Origin: Omphalotus guepiniiformis
Lineage: Eukaryota; Basidiomycota; Agaricomycetes; Agaricales; Omphalotaceae
DNA length: 64,000 bases
Assembly: GCA_028554645.1 (NCBI GenBank)
Contig: JAQOOI010000004.1
Span: 89,402-153,401, forward strand
Direction: 5' to 3'
Part shown: positions 46,301 through 58,830 of the stretch, piece by piece
Numbering within the stretch: position 1 is the stretch's first letter
Layout of the letters: each line of letters begins with the position of its first letter
Program-made: the position numbers and the translations under genes
The notes under the pieces: model-generated
What the model was told of the DNA's origin: nothing
The model's database searches: none
The model's input: the letters and a program-made list of their open reading frames with translations, nothing else

Positions 46301-47154
46301 TCCTTGAAAATAGGGCGAAAGACAAAGTTCAAGTTAGCTTTTATCCGTGGGAAACACTTCGTGATCGTGACAACAAGTGATGCCAAACCTTGCCAAACTC
46401 ACGCACGCGTCGGTCTTTTACTTGTCCGTCCACACTCGCCTGGCAAACCCAGCAACAGAATCCCAAAAGATGTTTCATACTTGCTTTAGTCATGACAGCT
46501 ACCATCACAACAAGATAACAATGGCAGGATCGCATCAAGCTTTTTTCTCCTGACTGTAATCAGCAAACAGGCCCAGCCATTTGGCAACGGGGATGGCGCG
46601 GGTAGCTACTCAGATTGCATCGTGCGCATTATTGAATTGATTTTCTGACATACTAACTGCGAGAATTTGACTTGACCCCGATTGGTGTTTTTTTGATGGT
46701 CAGCAATATGATAACGACTCAGATAACCGCACAGCAGCGCTCGTTTTAGTGGTAAGGATACTAAGCTGGAGCTTCAAGGGGTAAATCACCGCCGAACCCT
46801 TTTTTTGGAAAACGAAAAGTGAAGAGTAATTTGTTTGCTTACAGGTGGAAAAAAATCTTCTACCTGGCAATGATCTCCGCTGCAACGTATCAATCAAATT
46901 TGGGCCAAAGGTGGGTTCAGACCCGGGCTCTGTCACATCAGAATTGCGAACTAATCTCAAAGCGATTACCATTGTTCTGCTGTGCTGAACAAAATTGTGC
47001 GTGTAAGCGAAGATTACTCCTCAGTTGTACATCCAGTTGAACCTATATAACAAGCAGTTTGCCAGGAAAACACACTAACTGGCTCAGCTTGCTGGCAGAC
47101 TATCTCCCACTAGACTTCCAACCGCAATCCACCTGTCACTTCTCTTCGACCACA
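43381..47154. other. 3.8-kb intergenic region between the MFS and PKS genes
   Basis: No gene with motif or exon continuity was found, although short frames occur on both strands (longest about 100 codons). The stretch includes several GTA(C/A)TTACTTA-like runs near 44.2-44.8 kb and a CCGAGCTACCG pair near 44.24 kb. For so compact a cluster it is unusually long. It could hold the PKS control region, a lost cluster gene, or a non-coding transcript. Confidence 0.5.
47042..47049 (+). promoter_or_regulatory. TATA-like box of the PKS gene
   Basis: CTATATAA lies about 110 bp upstream of the PKS ATG (47155). It is followed by a CT-rich leader (CTTCTCTTCGACCACA), the usual fungal arrangement. Confidence 0.6.
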
Positions 47155-50100
47155 ATGTCTAAGGCACCTATCGCTATTGTAAGCTCTCACATAACCCGCG
47201 CTCACCGCCCTTCTTGATGAACTCTTCCCTGTTGTAGATCGGTATCGCGACTGAACTACCCAGTGGTGAACACACTGCTGACAATCTCGGTCACGATGAC
47301 TTCTACGACTTCCTCATGGAGCAAAAGGAGTCGTATGAACCGATTCCTCTTGAACGCTTGAACATCGAAGAGTAAGCTTTATCACGACGTGTCGGAAGCA
47401 TCTTCAAAGTTCTGACTTTCGATTGCAGATGGAAAGGCAAAGGCTTGGGAAAGATCAACGCGTCTCACGGGTCTTTCATGAAGAACGTCGGTTTCTTTGA
47501 TCCTACTGAATTTGGTATCGCCGCCAAAGACGCTCGCGCTATGGGCGTGAGCACTAGAAGACTCGTCGAGCTTAGTTTCCTTGCTTTGCTCGACTCTGGA
47601 ATCGATTTCCGCGGAAAGAATGTTGGATGTTATGCGTCTGGAACGGCATTCGACATTCAGTCCGTTGCGGAACCGGTGAGTGTTACGCTTTGATGACCTG
47701 CATTGATGTTTTGCATTACTGAGATTTCTATCATGTAGGATGAATTGGAACCCAAGGGATCCCTCGCCGGCATTCCTTGCATGGTTGCGAACAAAATTTC
47801 TTACCATTTAGACCTTAGAGGACCCTCTGTGCCGGTGGATACGGCATGCAGCTCTAGTGGGGTTGGTACTCATCTGGCTGTGCAAGCCATTAGAGATGAT
47901 GAGTGCGACGTCGCGGTTGTTGCAGGATGTCAACTCAATTTGCGGTGAGTTCTTAATTTTTGAAATCTGAAAGATTCCAGCGTGCTAAGTCCAGTCCCTC
48001 TCAGTGCATCCGACTTCTCTCTTTATACTCAGGCTTCCATCTTGTCCCCTGATGGCAAATGCAAGCCTTTCGATGCTGGAGGAAATGGGTATGTTATAAC
48101 TGATGCTGAACTTTGATAACAAAAATACTCAAAGAGAGCGAACAGATTCGGACGTGCTGAAGGAGCTGCCGTCATTGTCTTGAAACGTTTAGATCAGGCA
48201 ATCAAGGACAAGGATCATATTTACGGCACTGTACGTTGACTTCACACCTTTCACTACAGCGCCAAACTGACTGAATGGCGAAAATAGATCCTCGGAACAG
48301 GTATTTCTAGCTGTGGTTCTTTGGCTCCGGTGAATGCACCCGTGGCCGAAGCCCAAGCCAACGCTATGGAGCGTGCTTTCGTTGGTACAGGCAGAGCCCC
48401 AGGAGAGGTTGATTATGTTGAGGTTCACGGAACAGGTAATAGTTGTTGTCAACTCTCACGAAATTTGCTCGTTCCTGATCTATGAGATTAGGTACTGCTG
48501 CTGGAGATCCCACCGAGGCTAACTGGGTTGGTGAAAAGTTCGCCCGAGATGATGATCTCCTCATTGGTAGTGTAAAAGGCAATATTGGGTAAGTCTTTGG
48601 GTCACCTGGACCATACATTTGTACTTTCATCAAACTAACATCTGGTCATCAGACATATGGAGATCACGTCGTTCTTGGCGTCTCTCTCAAAGGTTCTCTC
48701 TATCTTCAAAACAAAGGTAGTCCCCCCTCAGGTCAACTTGAAGCGCCGCAACCCGGCCATTCACTGGGATGAGTTCCGTCTTCATGTGCCCATTAGAGCC
48801 ACCAAACTCGAGCCGCGTCACGAATCAGGCAAACTCCTTGTTTCCATGTGCAGCTCTGGTATTGGCGGAGTTAACGCACACGCCGTTCTCGAGAGCCCTC
48901 CTGTCCAAGAAGTCGAGGAGAGCACTTCTTTGCCTGAAGGTCCGGTTCTGTTACTCGCTAGTGGTCTTTCGCCCCGTTCTACGACTGCCGTGAGTGAGGA
49001 TATCGCCGCGGTTTTGAAGGACAAGCCCGAGCTTGCCATCGACTACTCCATCGTTTACGGTCGTCGTGCTAGACAGATGAACTGGAGGAGCTTCGCGGTT
49101 CAGAAACCTGGAGACAAAGCAGCGTCGTTCTCAGCTCCCGTTTTGAGCCCTCGTTCTAAGCCACCCATTACGTTCTTGTTCTCTGGCCAGGGACCTCAGC
49201 ATCTTAACAGTAAGTCGTATACTTCACGAATTGGTATCGGGGACTTATTAGATTCCTCCTATAGTGGGTCGTCAACTCTTCCAGACATACCCTGTCTTCC
49301 GTCAGAGTATCTTGGACCTTGATGCGGTTTACATCAAGCGCACCGGCAAGTCCATGATCCAGGACTACGGCTTGTTTGATACTGCGCCGAACGCGCAGAA
49401 ACTTCCGGCTGTATGGTCCATCAACCTCATTATTCCCTCCATCACCATGGTCCATCTCGCATTGTATGATTTGATTGTCAGCTTGGGCGTCAAGCCTGAT
49501 GTTCTGATTGGTCACTCTGCTGGAGAGGTAGCGCTTTTGGTAAGCATCTCTCTGATTTACAAAACGAGCGGTTACTGATACCATGTTGTAGTATGCTTCT
49601 GGCGCCGGATCTAAGGAGATGGCTTTCGAGATCGCTATTGCTCGTGGAGAGGCTATGGTGATCGTCGAGGAGCAGCTAGAGGGAACGATGGCTGCTGTTT
49701 CTTGCTCTGCTGAGGATGCCCACCGACTCGTTAACAGCGTCCGTGCTAGGTCGACTGGAGACAACGTTCTCGATATTGCCTGCTACAACAGTCCAGAAGC
49801 TGTCGCTCTCGCTGGCCACACCGTGCTCATCGACGAAGCTGTCGAACTTGCGAGCAAGGCTGGCTTCATGGCCAAGAAGATCATGACTCGAGTTCCCATC
49901 CACTCCAGAGCCATGGATATTTGCGAGAAGGAATACCGTGCTGCTATTCTCGATGTTTTCGAACGTTACCCCGGCGAACTCATTCCTAAAGTCAAGACCT
50001 ACTCGACTTGCTCCGGCGATGTTCTTGACAAGTTTGATGCGGAGTACTTCTGGATTAACACTCGTAACCCTGTTATGTTCACCTCGACTATGACCACTCT

Positions 50101-53100
50101 GACTGAAGCTCACGCTGGTACTTTCGTTGTCGAGATGAGTGCGCACCCTGTGCTTGCGAGCTACGTTCAGGAATTGGGTGTTGCCTCTACTTCACTGGTT
50201 TGCCCTATGCGTCGGTCCAAGAACATTACCCCCCACATGGAGGCGGAGACCCTTTTGACTGCTTTGGGTCGCATTGCGTCTGCTGGCTACAACGATATCG
50301 ATCTCTCCGTTTTGTATGGTCGCTCCGGAAGCACTCCTCGCGTTGCTACTCCGGCCTATCCTTTCGTCAAGAAGCACATCGATTACTGGCCAGAGGTTTC
50401 TCGAACGATGCACAGGCAGATGAACCCCAGGCGTGGCCCTCTTGGTTTCCCCGACCTTCGCATCAACGTTGGTACTCACCCCGAACTTGCTGACCATCTT
50501 ATCAACTCTGAGCCCATCATGCCGGCGGCTGGATTTATCGAGATGGTATGCTGACCGTGGTATTTTTATGTAAGCTATAGCTGACCAATTTATATAAAGG
50601 GACTGGAATTGGGCGCGCGCTCACTTTGGAAAGTCAAATTCCATTCGATTTTATCGCTTTCGTCTGCGACTCCGCCTTTGGTTGATGTTTCGACTGATGG
50701 ATCCAAATACACGGTCAGATCTCGAGCTCCTCCTGGTGCCCCTCTGTTCTTTGACCACGATGTGAGTGTTTTTGAATCTTTTTTAAACTCGCGTCCTAAT
50801 TGAGTTCGCTCCCAGGTGAACAACTGGAGACTTCACGCGGACGGATATTTCTCTACGAAGGCTGCTGGACCTGGACCGGAAGCGCTCGATTTGGGGAAGA
50901 TAAAGGGACGATCGGTTAGCTACGACATCGACGGTGAGTAGAGGTTTTTCTTGTTTTTCCCTATTACTCAACGACGTTCGCGTTAGGATTCTACCAATAC
51001 CTCAAATCGTTCGCACAGTATGGACCGAGCTTCAGACGTGTTGATGAGGTCTTTATTGGCTCGCGGGAAGCGCTCGTTCGCATCAAAGGTGTCGATGCTA
51101 ACCTGGCGTTGTAAGTTTTTTGGTTGATCTACCAGTCAGAACCGAAGAACTAATTTTACCTTCGTAGGGATGGAAAATACATTCTTCACCCGGCTATCCT
51201 CGATTCTTGCTTCCACGCTTGTGTCCACCCCCTGTTCACGAAGGTCACCGACCCGAACATTTACTTCCTACCCGATAGCGCCAACTCTGTGGTGTTACAT
51301 GATGAGTTTGATTTCGGGAGTCTCGCTGGAGCTGAACATGTCTATGCCCACATCACGTTCAAGACCTGGAACCCAGGTGTGTAATCCATCAGTAGTAACG
51401 ATATTCTTATTGACGCAACACCTTTAGACAACCTCGTTTACGATATCTCGCTCGTCAACCATAATGGAGTTGCGCTTTGCACTTTGCAAGGGTTCACTGT
51501 GGCCCGACTCTTCCAGGTTCCTCCTCAGGAAGTCGACACCCGATACGAGTTGCAATATCAGGTGTACAACATCGTTGCTCCCCCTGCGGAAATCGTACGT
51601 GTCCTTAATTGTAATTAACTGTCGTCGCTGATCAATGTCTAGCGTGATTCGGGACTGGGCTCGAACGAAGGAAGCCCTGGCAAAGAGGTCGAGATCAATA
51701 GCAAACTTCTCAGCCGTAGCCAAGAGATTGTGGATTACATTGTTGCAAAGGCCGGCAAGAAAGTTCTCAGGATCTTGGAGCTTCACTCGCCTGGTAAGAA
51801 CGACTTTATATCAATAACTGCACATAGCTCATCTCCATCTACCGTAGGTGCTGCTCCCATTGGCAAGAACCTTGCCGAAAGCGTCGTACAAGCTGGTGGC
51901 CTGCACCCTCTCTACACGGTTGCTTCTACTGATAGCAAATCTGTTCCTGCCGACGCCGTGCCCGCGCGTCACACTGTTATCGAGTACCAGTGGGGAGCCG
52001 AAAATGCTACTGCCTTGCCCACAGCTGTGGACCTGATTGTTGGCGTTGCCGCTTTCGAGTCCGCCGATGAGGAGACACTCAAGCTTCTGAACTCACTCCT
52101 TGTTCCTGGTGGATCGCTGCTTCTTGCCATCTCCAAGAGCGGAAGCACCGAGGAATACTTCACTTCTTCCAGCTCACTCGCAACTCCTCTCGGCCTGGTA
52201 GGGTTCGACGCTATCACCGTGTCTCGTGCTACTAGCAGCGATTACGTCGTAGAGGCTAGAAGGCCTGCTATCCCTGCCACTCTTCTCACGATTTCATCCC
52301 TCCCCGCTAAAACTCATGACTTACTTGAGTATGCTATTGGCAAGGAGATTCAACTTCAGGCCCGCCTCCGCGCCTTCGACGAAACTTACTCTGCACCTAT
52401 CTGGATTGCTGCTACTGAGGGCCCTGATGCTCATGCCTTCTCTGGCTTCTTCCGCACGCTGGTCAGGGAATTCCCCTACTTCAACCTTCGTGGAGCAACC
52501 TTTGCTTCCTCATTCTCTGAATCTGCCCGCAAGTTCATCGTTAACAAGTACTTGCCTCAAACTGGCGAAGAAAATGAATTCGTGATCGAGGACAGCCTTC
52601 GCATCACCGTTCCTCGTATCGTCCCGCTGTCCAACCCGTCTTTGAAGGGACTTAAAACCATTGTCGGACCTGTTGCCGCTGATGAGGTCGTCATCCAGGT
52701 TGAGGCGTCTGCTCCCTCCGAGGCCGGTTTGTGGGGAGTCGTCGGTGTTGTGCTTCAGTCTAGTGCTCAGGCCTTAGTTGGGCGCAGGGTTGTCGGTGTG
52801 ACCACCACGAAGCCTAATGGCAAAGTCCAATTGCACCAAGGGTCTATCTCTCCGTTGTCTGAGAAAGTAGATGCTCACACATTCGCGCGTGCTGCCTCTG
52901 TCGCTGTCATTTGTGGTCTTGCCCTTGGCTTGAACGTTTTGAACGACGCTTCCCGCTTCAAGTCTCGCGTGATCTTGACCCACAGCGACGAGCCGGCTGG
53001 TCAACTTGCGAACGCGTTGCTGAAAACGATCGGTCTGACTCCCACTCTTCTCAAGTCGGAGGTTACGGCTGCTGACCTCTTTAACGTCAACATTCAATGC

Positions 53101-56058
53101 AACGACGTCGTGCTTACCGGTCTGGCCAAATCCGATCAATTGCTCGCAAGCTACCTTCCGTGTGGAGCTCAAGCCGTGCACTGGGGCTACGCTGACCACA
53201 ATCTCGTTGCTCTTCAGAGGGATCCGTATCTCGCAGGAGACATCCTCAACGTTTTCGCCAAGTCGTGGCCCGAGTCTTCGTTCATTCTCGAATTGTCTCG
53301 TGCGGATGCTTTGAGCAGCGTGACGCCTTCTGCCGCCACCGCCACTACCATCTTTGATCCTAAGAAGGCATATCTCCTCATTGGTGGTGTTGGTAGCTTC
53401 GGTCCGTTCGCGGCATTGTGGCTGTATCAGGTAAGTCAAGTCATGGATGTTGAACTTCTTGATGGCTGACTTCAAATTGTATCAGCGTGGTGCTCGTCAT
53501 ATCATCCTCACCTCGAGGTCTGGTCGCAAGACCATGGAGAAGATGCCCGACTGCCTGCCTGCTCGAGTCTTCAAGTATTTGGAAGAGCGACCCGACTTGT
53601 ACCTTGGCGTGGAGGCTGCCGATGGTTCTAGCCCGAGTGCTATGAAGAAGCTTATTGATTCCACCACTCTTCCTCTAGGAGGTGTGCTGCTTCTCGCAAC
53701 CATCTTCGAAGATCGTCTGTTCTTCCAGCAGGATGAGCAGAGCTTCAAGAGGAGTTTCCAGTCGAAGGTCGGCACCTTCGATGCTTTGGAACAAGCTACC
53801 GATATCTCCAAGCTCGACTTCATCGTGTCACTCTCCAGTATCACGATTTGGGGTAATCCTGCGCAGACGAACTACACTAGGTGCGAAATGCAAGATTTTT
53901 CATGTCACAAGTGACTGACTCATTGATCTCCCTTTTAGTGCCAACACTGCTCTCGATGGTCGGCTCAAGCGTTACAAGAACGCGTTCTCTATTGCGGCGC
54001 CCGCCATCAACGATACTTCATCCATGGTCAGAAGTGTTGATGAAACTCAGGCCTCTCATCTCAGCTACACCGCCTGCTCACCTGCAGGTTCGTAAATTTT
54101 CTATTCTTGAAAGTACCTCATCTGACGGGCCTGCAGAGTTATGCGCTTGGATTGAGGATGGTATTCTCAAACTTGCCGACAAGAAGTTCGATGTGTATGT
54201 CCCACCGTACTCCTTCAACGTCGTAAACGACTCGCTTGGACCCTCCGTTATTTACGCGCACCTTCTCGAGCCCGAGGCAAGCGGCAAGTCTGCTGGACCA
54301 ACCGAGGACATCGAAGCCACCTTGTCGACGCTCGTCACTCAATTCGTAGACGTTTCGGCGGACGAGTTCTCCCCAGAGGTCCCTCTCACCTCTTACGGTC
54401 TCGACTCCATCTCTGCCGGTCGTCTCTCCTACGCCCTCAAGCCATATCTCGTTATTTCTCAGATGCAACTTCTTAGCGACATGACGCTCTCTGACTTGGT
54501 CACGCGCGCACGCAAGGCTCTCGCTGTGACCTCTTCCGGGTCTGGCGAAGCTTCAGGAGAATCGGCTAGGCACGACATTGGTGAGGCCGCTGCAGAGATG
54601 GATGCCCTTGTTCGCAAGTTCTCTTTGGGCTTCAATGAGAATGCACCGAAGTTGACTGGTCCGTTCCTCCCTAATCCGGTTGTGTTGGTGACTGGTACGA
54701 CTGGTGGTCTGGGGTCATACCTCCTCTCTGAGCTGTTGCAAGATCCTAAAGTCACCCGTGTCATCGCCTTCAACCGTCCCTCGAGTACCTCGACCCTTCT
54801 GGAGCGTCAACGTGCAGCGTTCGCTGACCGTGCACTCGACCCCAAGCTTCTTGAGTCTTCCAAGCTCACTTTCATCGAAGGAGATACTTCGAAGTTGGAC
54901 CTTGGCGTTGACGCTGCGACCTATGAGATGCTGCAGAAGGAGACTACTGCGATCATCGACAACGCTTGGCGTTTGGACTTGAATGCGCCTCTCAAGGTCT
55001 TCACTCCTAACATCGCCTCGACACGCAACTTGCTCGATCTTGCCCTCTCGTCTCCTAATGCTGCAAGCATTCGTTACGCATTCATCTCCAGTATCGCATC
55101 GACCCAGAATTGGATTGGCGAGACGGGCGGTAAAGAGGAAGTCCCCGAAGACATTTTGAAGAGCGCGAGGGAGGCAGCAATGTTTGGGTATGGAGAGAGT
55201 AAATACGTTGCGGAGAAGGTGCGTTTCTAGTCTTTTTTAGAAGCGTCATCGTTGGCTAATCTTTCCTTCATAGATCGTTTCCCTGAGTGGATTACAGGCT
55301 TCAGTATATCGTGTCGGCCAGCTCTCTGGTGCCTCTGACACCGGTGCTTGGACTGTCAAGGAGTGGATCCCGAAGATCACGAAGACAAGTATTGCATTGA
55401 ATGTGGTCCCGGATATGGGAGGAGTGCGTGTTCAACAATCTATGCCTTTACCATTAAAACTTACGCTTTCATCTTCATCTAGATTATCTCCTGGATTCCG
55501 ATGAACAAGGTCGCTCCCATCGTGCTTGAGATCACTCTCGATCCCTCCAACACCCCTCCACCTGTCGCTCTCAGTGTCATTCACCCCCGACCCGTCACAT
55601 GGACCTCTGTCATGAACAACATGCTCAAGACCCTTCAGCCCCTCCGAGAAGGTGCAGAGCCTATGAAGATGATGCCGTTCACCGAGTGGATGAAGACCTT
55701 GGAGACCGTCGTCTCCTCCGCTGGAGATAAGGCTGCGGAGCGCTACGTACGTTGACTTTTCCTCGTGCTGCGATACGAATTCATACTAATTCATCTTCTT
55801 ATCTCTCAATAGCCTGCCTTTGCGCTCCTCGACCGTATGATTGACTTCGCCGCGAGCAGTCCGCCGATGGAGGACAACTTTGGCAAGGAGAGGATCAAGG
55901 AGTGCGGTGGTTGGCCATGGCTGTCGATGGGCGTCGTTCTAGGTGCCAGTCCTACCATGCGCGGACTTCTTGATGACAGTGAGGTACTTGGAGAGAGACA
56001 CGTTGCTGCCTGGGTCAAATACTGGCAAGAGCAGGGTTTGTTGCCGCTTGCCGCTTAA
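47155..56058 (+). CDS. Reducing type I polyketide synthase: KS-AT-DH-(MT/ER remnants)-KR-ACP-TR
   Basis: ATG 47155, TAA 56056-56058, about 16 short introns, about 2,600 residues. KS: DTACSSSG (active Cys), EVHGTGTAAGDPTE and GSVKGNIGHME (both His). AT: FLFSGQGPQH, then GHSAGE (active Ser). DH: ADHLINSEPIMPAAG (His) and HPAILDSCFHA (Asp). From 51.6 to 53.3 kb, about 550 residues look like worn methyltransferase and enoyl-reductase folds: no SAM-type glycine loop (ILELHSPG in its place) and no ER NADPH glycine motif (ILTHSDEPAGQ in its place). KR: LIGGVGSFGPFAALWLY and GNPAQTNYTSANTALDG (Tyr, Asn). ACP: LTSYGLDSISAGRL (Ser for phosphopantetheine). C-terminal thioester reductase: VTGTTGGLGSYLL, and YGESKYVAEK with the YxxxK pair. 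It would assemble a partly reduced chain and release it reductively as an aldehyde or alcohol. It is the core of the cluster with the P450, MFS and reductase. Confidence 0.93.
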
Positions 56059-56376
56059 GGCGCCGGAACTTCTCAATACGCTCGTTTCTATTACTTATAA
56101 CTATTAGGGATCTCATAGACGAAACATTAGATAGGATATCCGTCGAATTGATTAGAGGCGGAAAAAGGACATCTGTATTTAATTGCGATGCCGTTTGTAC
56201 ATATATGGTTTTTATTATTATCTCAGAATTGATTTTGGTTGCGTATTGCCTATTATGTTGTGAGGTACTTTCCCGATGTAAGTACTGCTTATGCAACAAG
56301 GCCAGCAACGGGCAATAAGTCCACTTTCGCTGGAAATGTTGAACACACATTCGAGATTCTCCGAATGAACAAGTTC

Positions 56377-56540
56377 CTATACATGATGCACAACTTCAAC
56401 TTGATGCTTCTCCGCATTTACCGAACCATCCCCATTGCCACGAACATTCATTCCATGACCGTGACCACCGTTCTCATCGAGGACCTTCCGCGGATCGATT
56501 GTATCTCCAAATACATCATTCATTTCTTCTAGTGTTTTTC
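56377..56540 (-). pseudogene. Last exon of an MFS sugar transporter, stranded
   Basis: After a TTTCACAG acceptor the minus strand reads GKTLEEMNDVFGD, the canonical end of sugar porters (ETKGxxLEE(I/M)DxxFG). A hydrophilic His/Gly-rich tail follows to a TAG at 56377. The reading frame is intact for 54 codons and the 5' splice phase fits a Gly codon. The expected preceding exon (transmembrane helix 12 and PET) is not found in the 550 bp upstream, where the right inverted-repeat copy begins. The body of the gene was therefore probably removed or replaced when that segment arrived. Confidence 0.7.
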
Positions 56541-57084
56541 CTGTGAAATACGTCGATTATCAGCATCAGGTGTACACCAAGTCGCGAGAATTGATAGGGT
56601 GTTGGTGTGGGATGGTACGGAGAGGGGAGGAAGGAGAATGTAGAGATGGATGTATGGATGAATGGATGAATGGATGTATTGAGGGACGGTTAGTAGTCCT
56701 AGCCTTTCGTCTCTGGAAAAGACAGCAAAATAACAATGCGAAACCAGATAGAACTTATATCCGACGTTCGTTATTGCGAGTGGGGAAACCTGGAGGTGGA
56801 AAGGATTTCGAGTTCAAATCAAGTTCAAATCCGACTTCAGCAAACTATACGAGAATCAGACAAAGCGGGTCTCTCTCACCTGTGATAGAAGCGTATTGAG
56901 AGCCCAAATACTACACGTCGCTGCGTGATACAGGCGCTCGCGGCGACCGTCCTTTTAGACTGCTCACCATCCCCATCATAATGGCTTGTACAATCTCTTG
57001 AAGACGTTTGGGTATGAGGTGATGTGTACCCCACGGCTCACTTCTCCGAAAACTTTCAAGCTTAGTGCAAGTCCGGTGAAGACC
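56541..57084. other. Junction stretch, no intact gene
   Basis: It lies between the sugar-transporter remnant and the right inverted repeat. It contains a GGATGAATGGATGAATGGATG microsatellite near 56650 and small frames on both strands. Confidence 0.4.
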
Positions 57085-58830
57085 TGACGTGGCAGGGTAC
57101 CCCAAGAGTGGGTCCATCCTTGTATTCCCTCGTACCGAACACTTTGATCCTTTCTTTGTCTCCTGCGCTTCCATGGGAGTCGGGACAAGGAAATCTTCGT
57201 CTCGTGGTACGCTAACGAACGTTGATTCCGTCCACCGAATGGGTACCGGGTATGGCTCGAATAAAAGCAGTAGGAGTGAAGGAAGTATGACTGGTGCGTT
57301 ATGTATTTCCTCCCTCCCCCTGTCGATCTCGGTATCTAACATACACCTGCAGATACAAAACATTCATTCGCGAGAAGAATAACTCGATGGCGACTAAAGT
57401 ACCAATCCACCGCTGTTCCCTTCACATCGCACCGCGGCCCATTCTCGCACTTCCCTTCCTCTCACAATTCACCTTTCCCTTCCTCTTCCCTCACTACCCA
57501 CGAACGCATATCCCCATCCTGCCCCTATAAAGCCTTGTCTTGCGCAAAATAGGTTTCGGTTTCGGTTTCGGTTTGGTGCGTGACGAGAATGATACGCAGT
57601 ACTATATCGTCGCCGGGATTGGTTGATTGTAAAGCTAGCTAGTGGAGACTCGGCTCGAGTGTGTTTTTGGGTCTTGGGAAGAAGATTAGGCTGGGGCTAA
57701 GGGAAAGTGGGGTTTTTCATCAGTGTTAATGAATATTCGCTGATTCTTTTTGCTCAAATCCCCCTGGGTGCTTCCGGTTAGCCAGTGTTTCACTAGCTAG
57801 CTTCACTTCAAAAGGCCTAATCTCCTAATCTCACCCTCGACCCCCCACCTCGCCGAGTCGGGTTCTGTCACCTCCCTCCTAGTTTGCTTTATCGGTCCAC
57901 ACTCTGATATGATATTACCAACAACCCCCGATTCCGAATTCCGATTCCGACGACGTTACAACCCAAGATAGTTCAGTTCTGAAATCTATCATAGCGAGGG
58001 AACAACGGGGCGCTATTCCAGCTGGTCTTTCTGCGGATCCGATGAGCTGAGCTAGAGCGAGTCCGTCCACCTCCGGTTGCTTCTTCGAGAACCATGACTC
58101 AGAAGAAAGATCGAACTACTTATCACTATGCGCTGCAGGGTTCTGGGCGCAGCTTGTACAGCGGCGGCGATCTTTGGTGATAGACTCTCGACTTGAGTTT
58201 GACTTTGAGATGGACTCGGAAATGTTGTGATAGAGTCCTGGGTTGGATCGGATTAATCATCTGTAGATAAGTTCACTTGATAGATTTTTCTTGTTGGTTT
58301 AGTCTTATTCTTCCTGGGAAATGGATATAATACTAGGTTTGCCTACGTCGTAATTTCCTTTCGATTTCAAATGGACGAGGATTCGGAATTTCAGAACTAA
58401 TTCTCAGTGTGCAACTCCATTGAACCCATTGATCATGAAAGGGCCATTGATGTGCGTATTGTATTGATTTGGTAATAACCTACAGTGGCGTGAAATCCAC
58501 AATGTCTTGTACGCTTGATACCTCCGAAGCTTTGACCTGCGAGTGGACTTCGTGAGTATGAGCCACAAAATACTATGAGCACAAACAAACACGGTCACCT
58601 GAGTTAAGGGGTGTATAAAAACAAGTCGCGCTCTCGCTCGTTCCTCCCTCTTAATTCTTCCGTGTTTATCTACCCCAGTATAACCACAAAACTCCTATTC
58701 TGAACACTATGGCGACCATCGACTCCACTTCTTATACCTATACCTATCCTATTGATCATGATCTAGCACAGTCACTGGCCCCGTAAGTTGGTCTAGTTTA
58801 TCTTCGACTCAAACGATTCAAAGACAACTC
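57085..58830 (+). repeat. Right inverted copy of the segment flanking the PKS cluster
   Basis: This is the longer of the two copies. It contains short gene-like fragments (TFIREKNNSMATKV-type peptide near 57360-57420), a TTTCGG triplet run at about 57558, and the promoter plus first exon of the zinc-finger-like gene (TATAAAA at 58614, ATG at 58709). As it continues into an intact gene, it is more likely the source and the left copy the derivative. Confidence 0.85.
58614..58620 (+). promoter_or_regulatory. TATA box of the zinc-finger-like gene
   Basis: TATAAAA lies about 90 bp upstream of the ATG at 58709. The left inverted copy has TTTAAAA at the same place. Confidence 0.6.

Noticed and set aside
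52774..53475. 233-codon minus-strand ORF inside the PKS
   Set aside because: It is a shadow of the PKS coding frame; the plus strand carries the continuous multidomain protein.
57085..57530. Possible intact gene carrying the TFIREKNNSMATKV-type peptide
   Set aside because: The two copies differ by frame-changing indels and neither gives a continuous spliced model; treated as part of the repeat.
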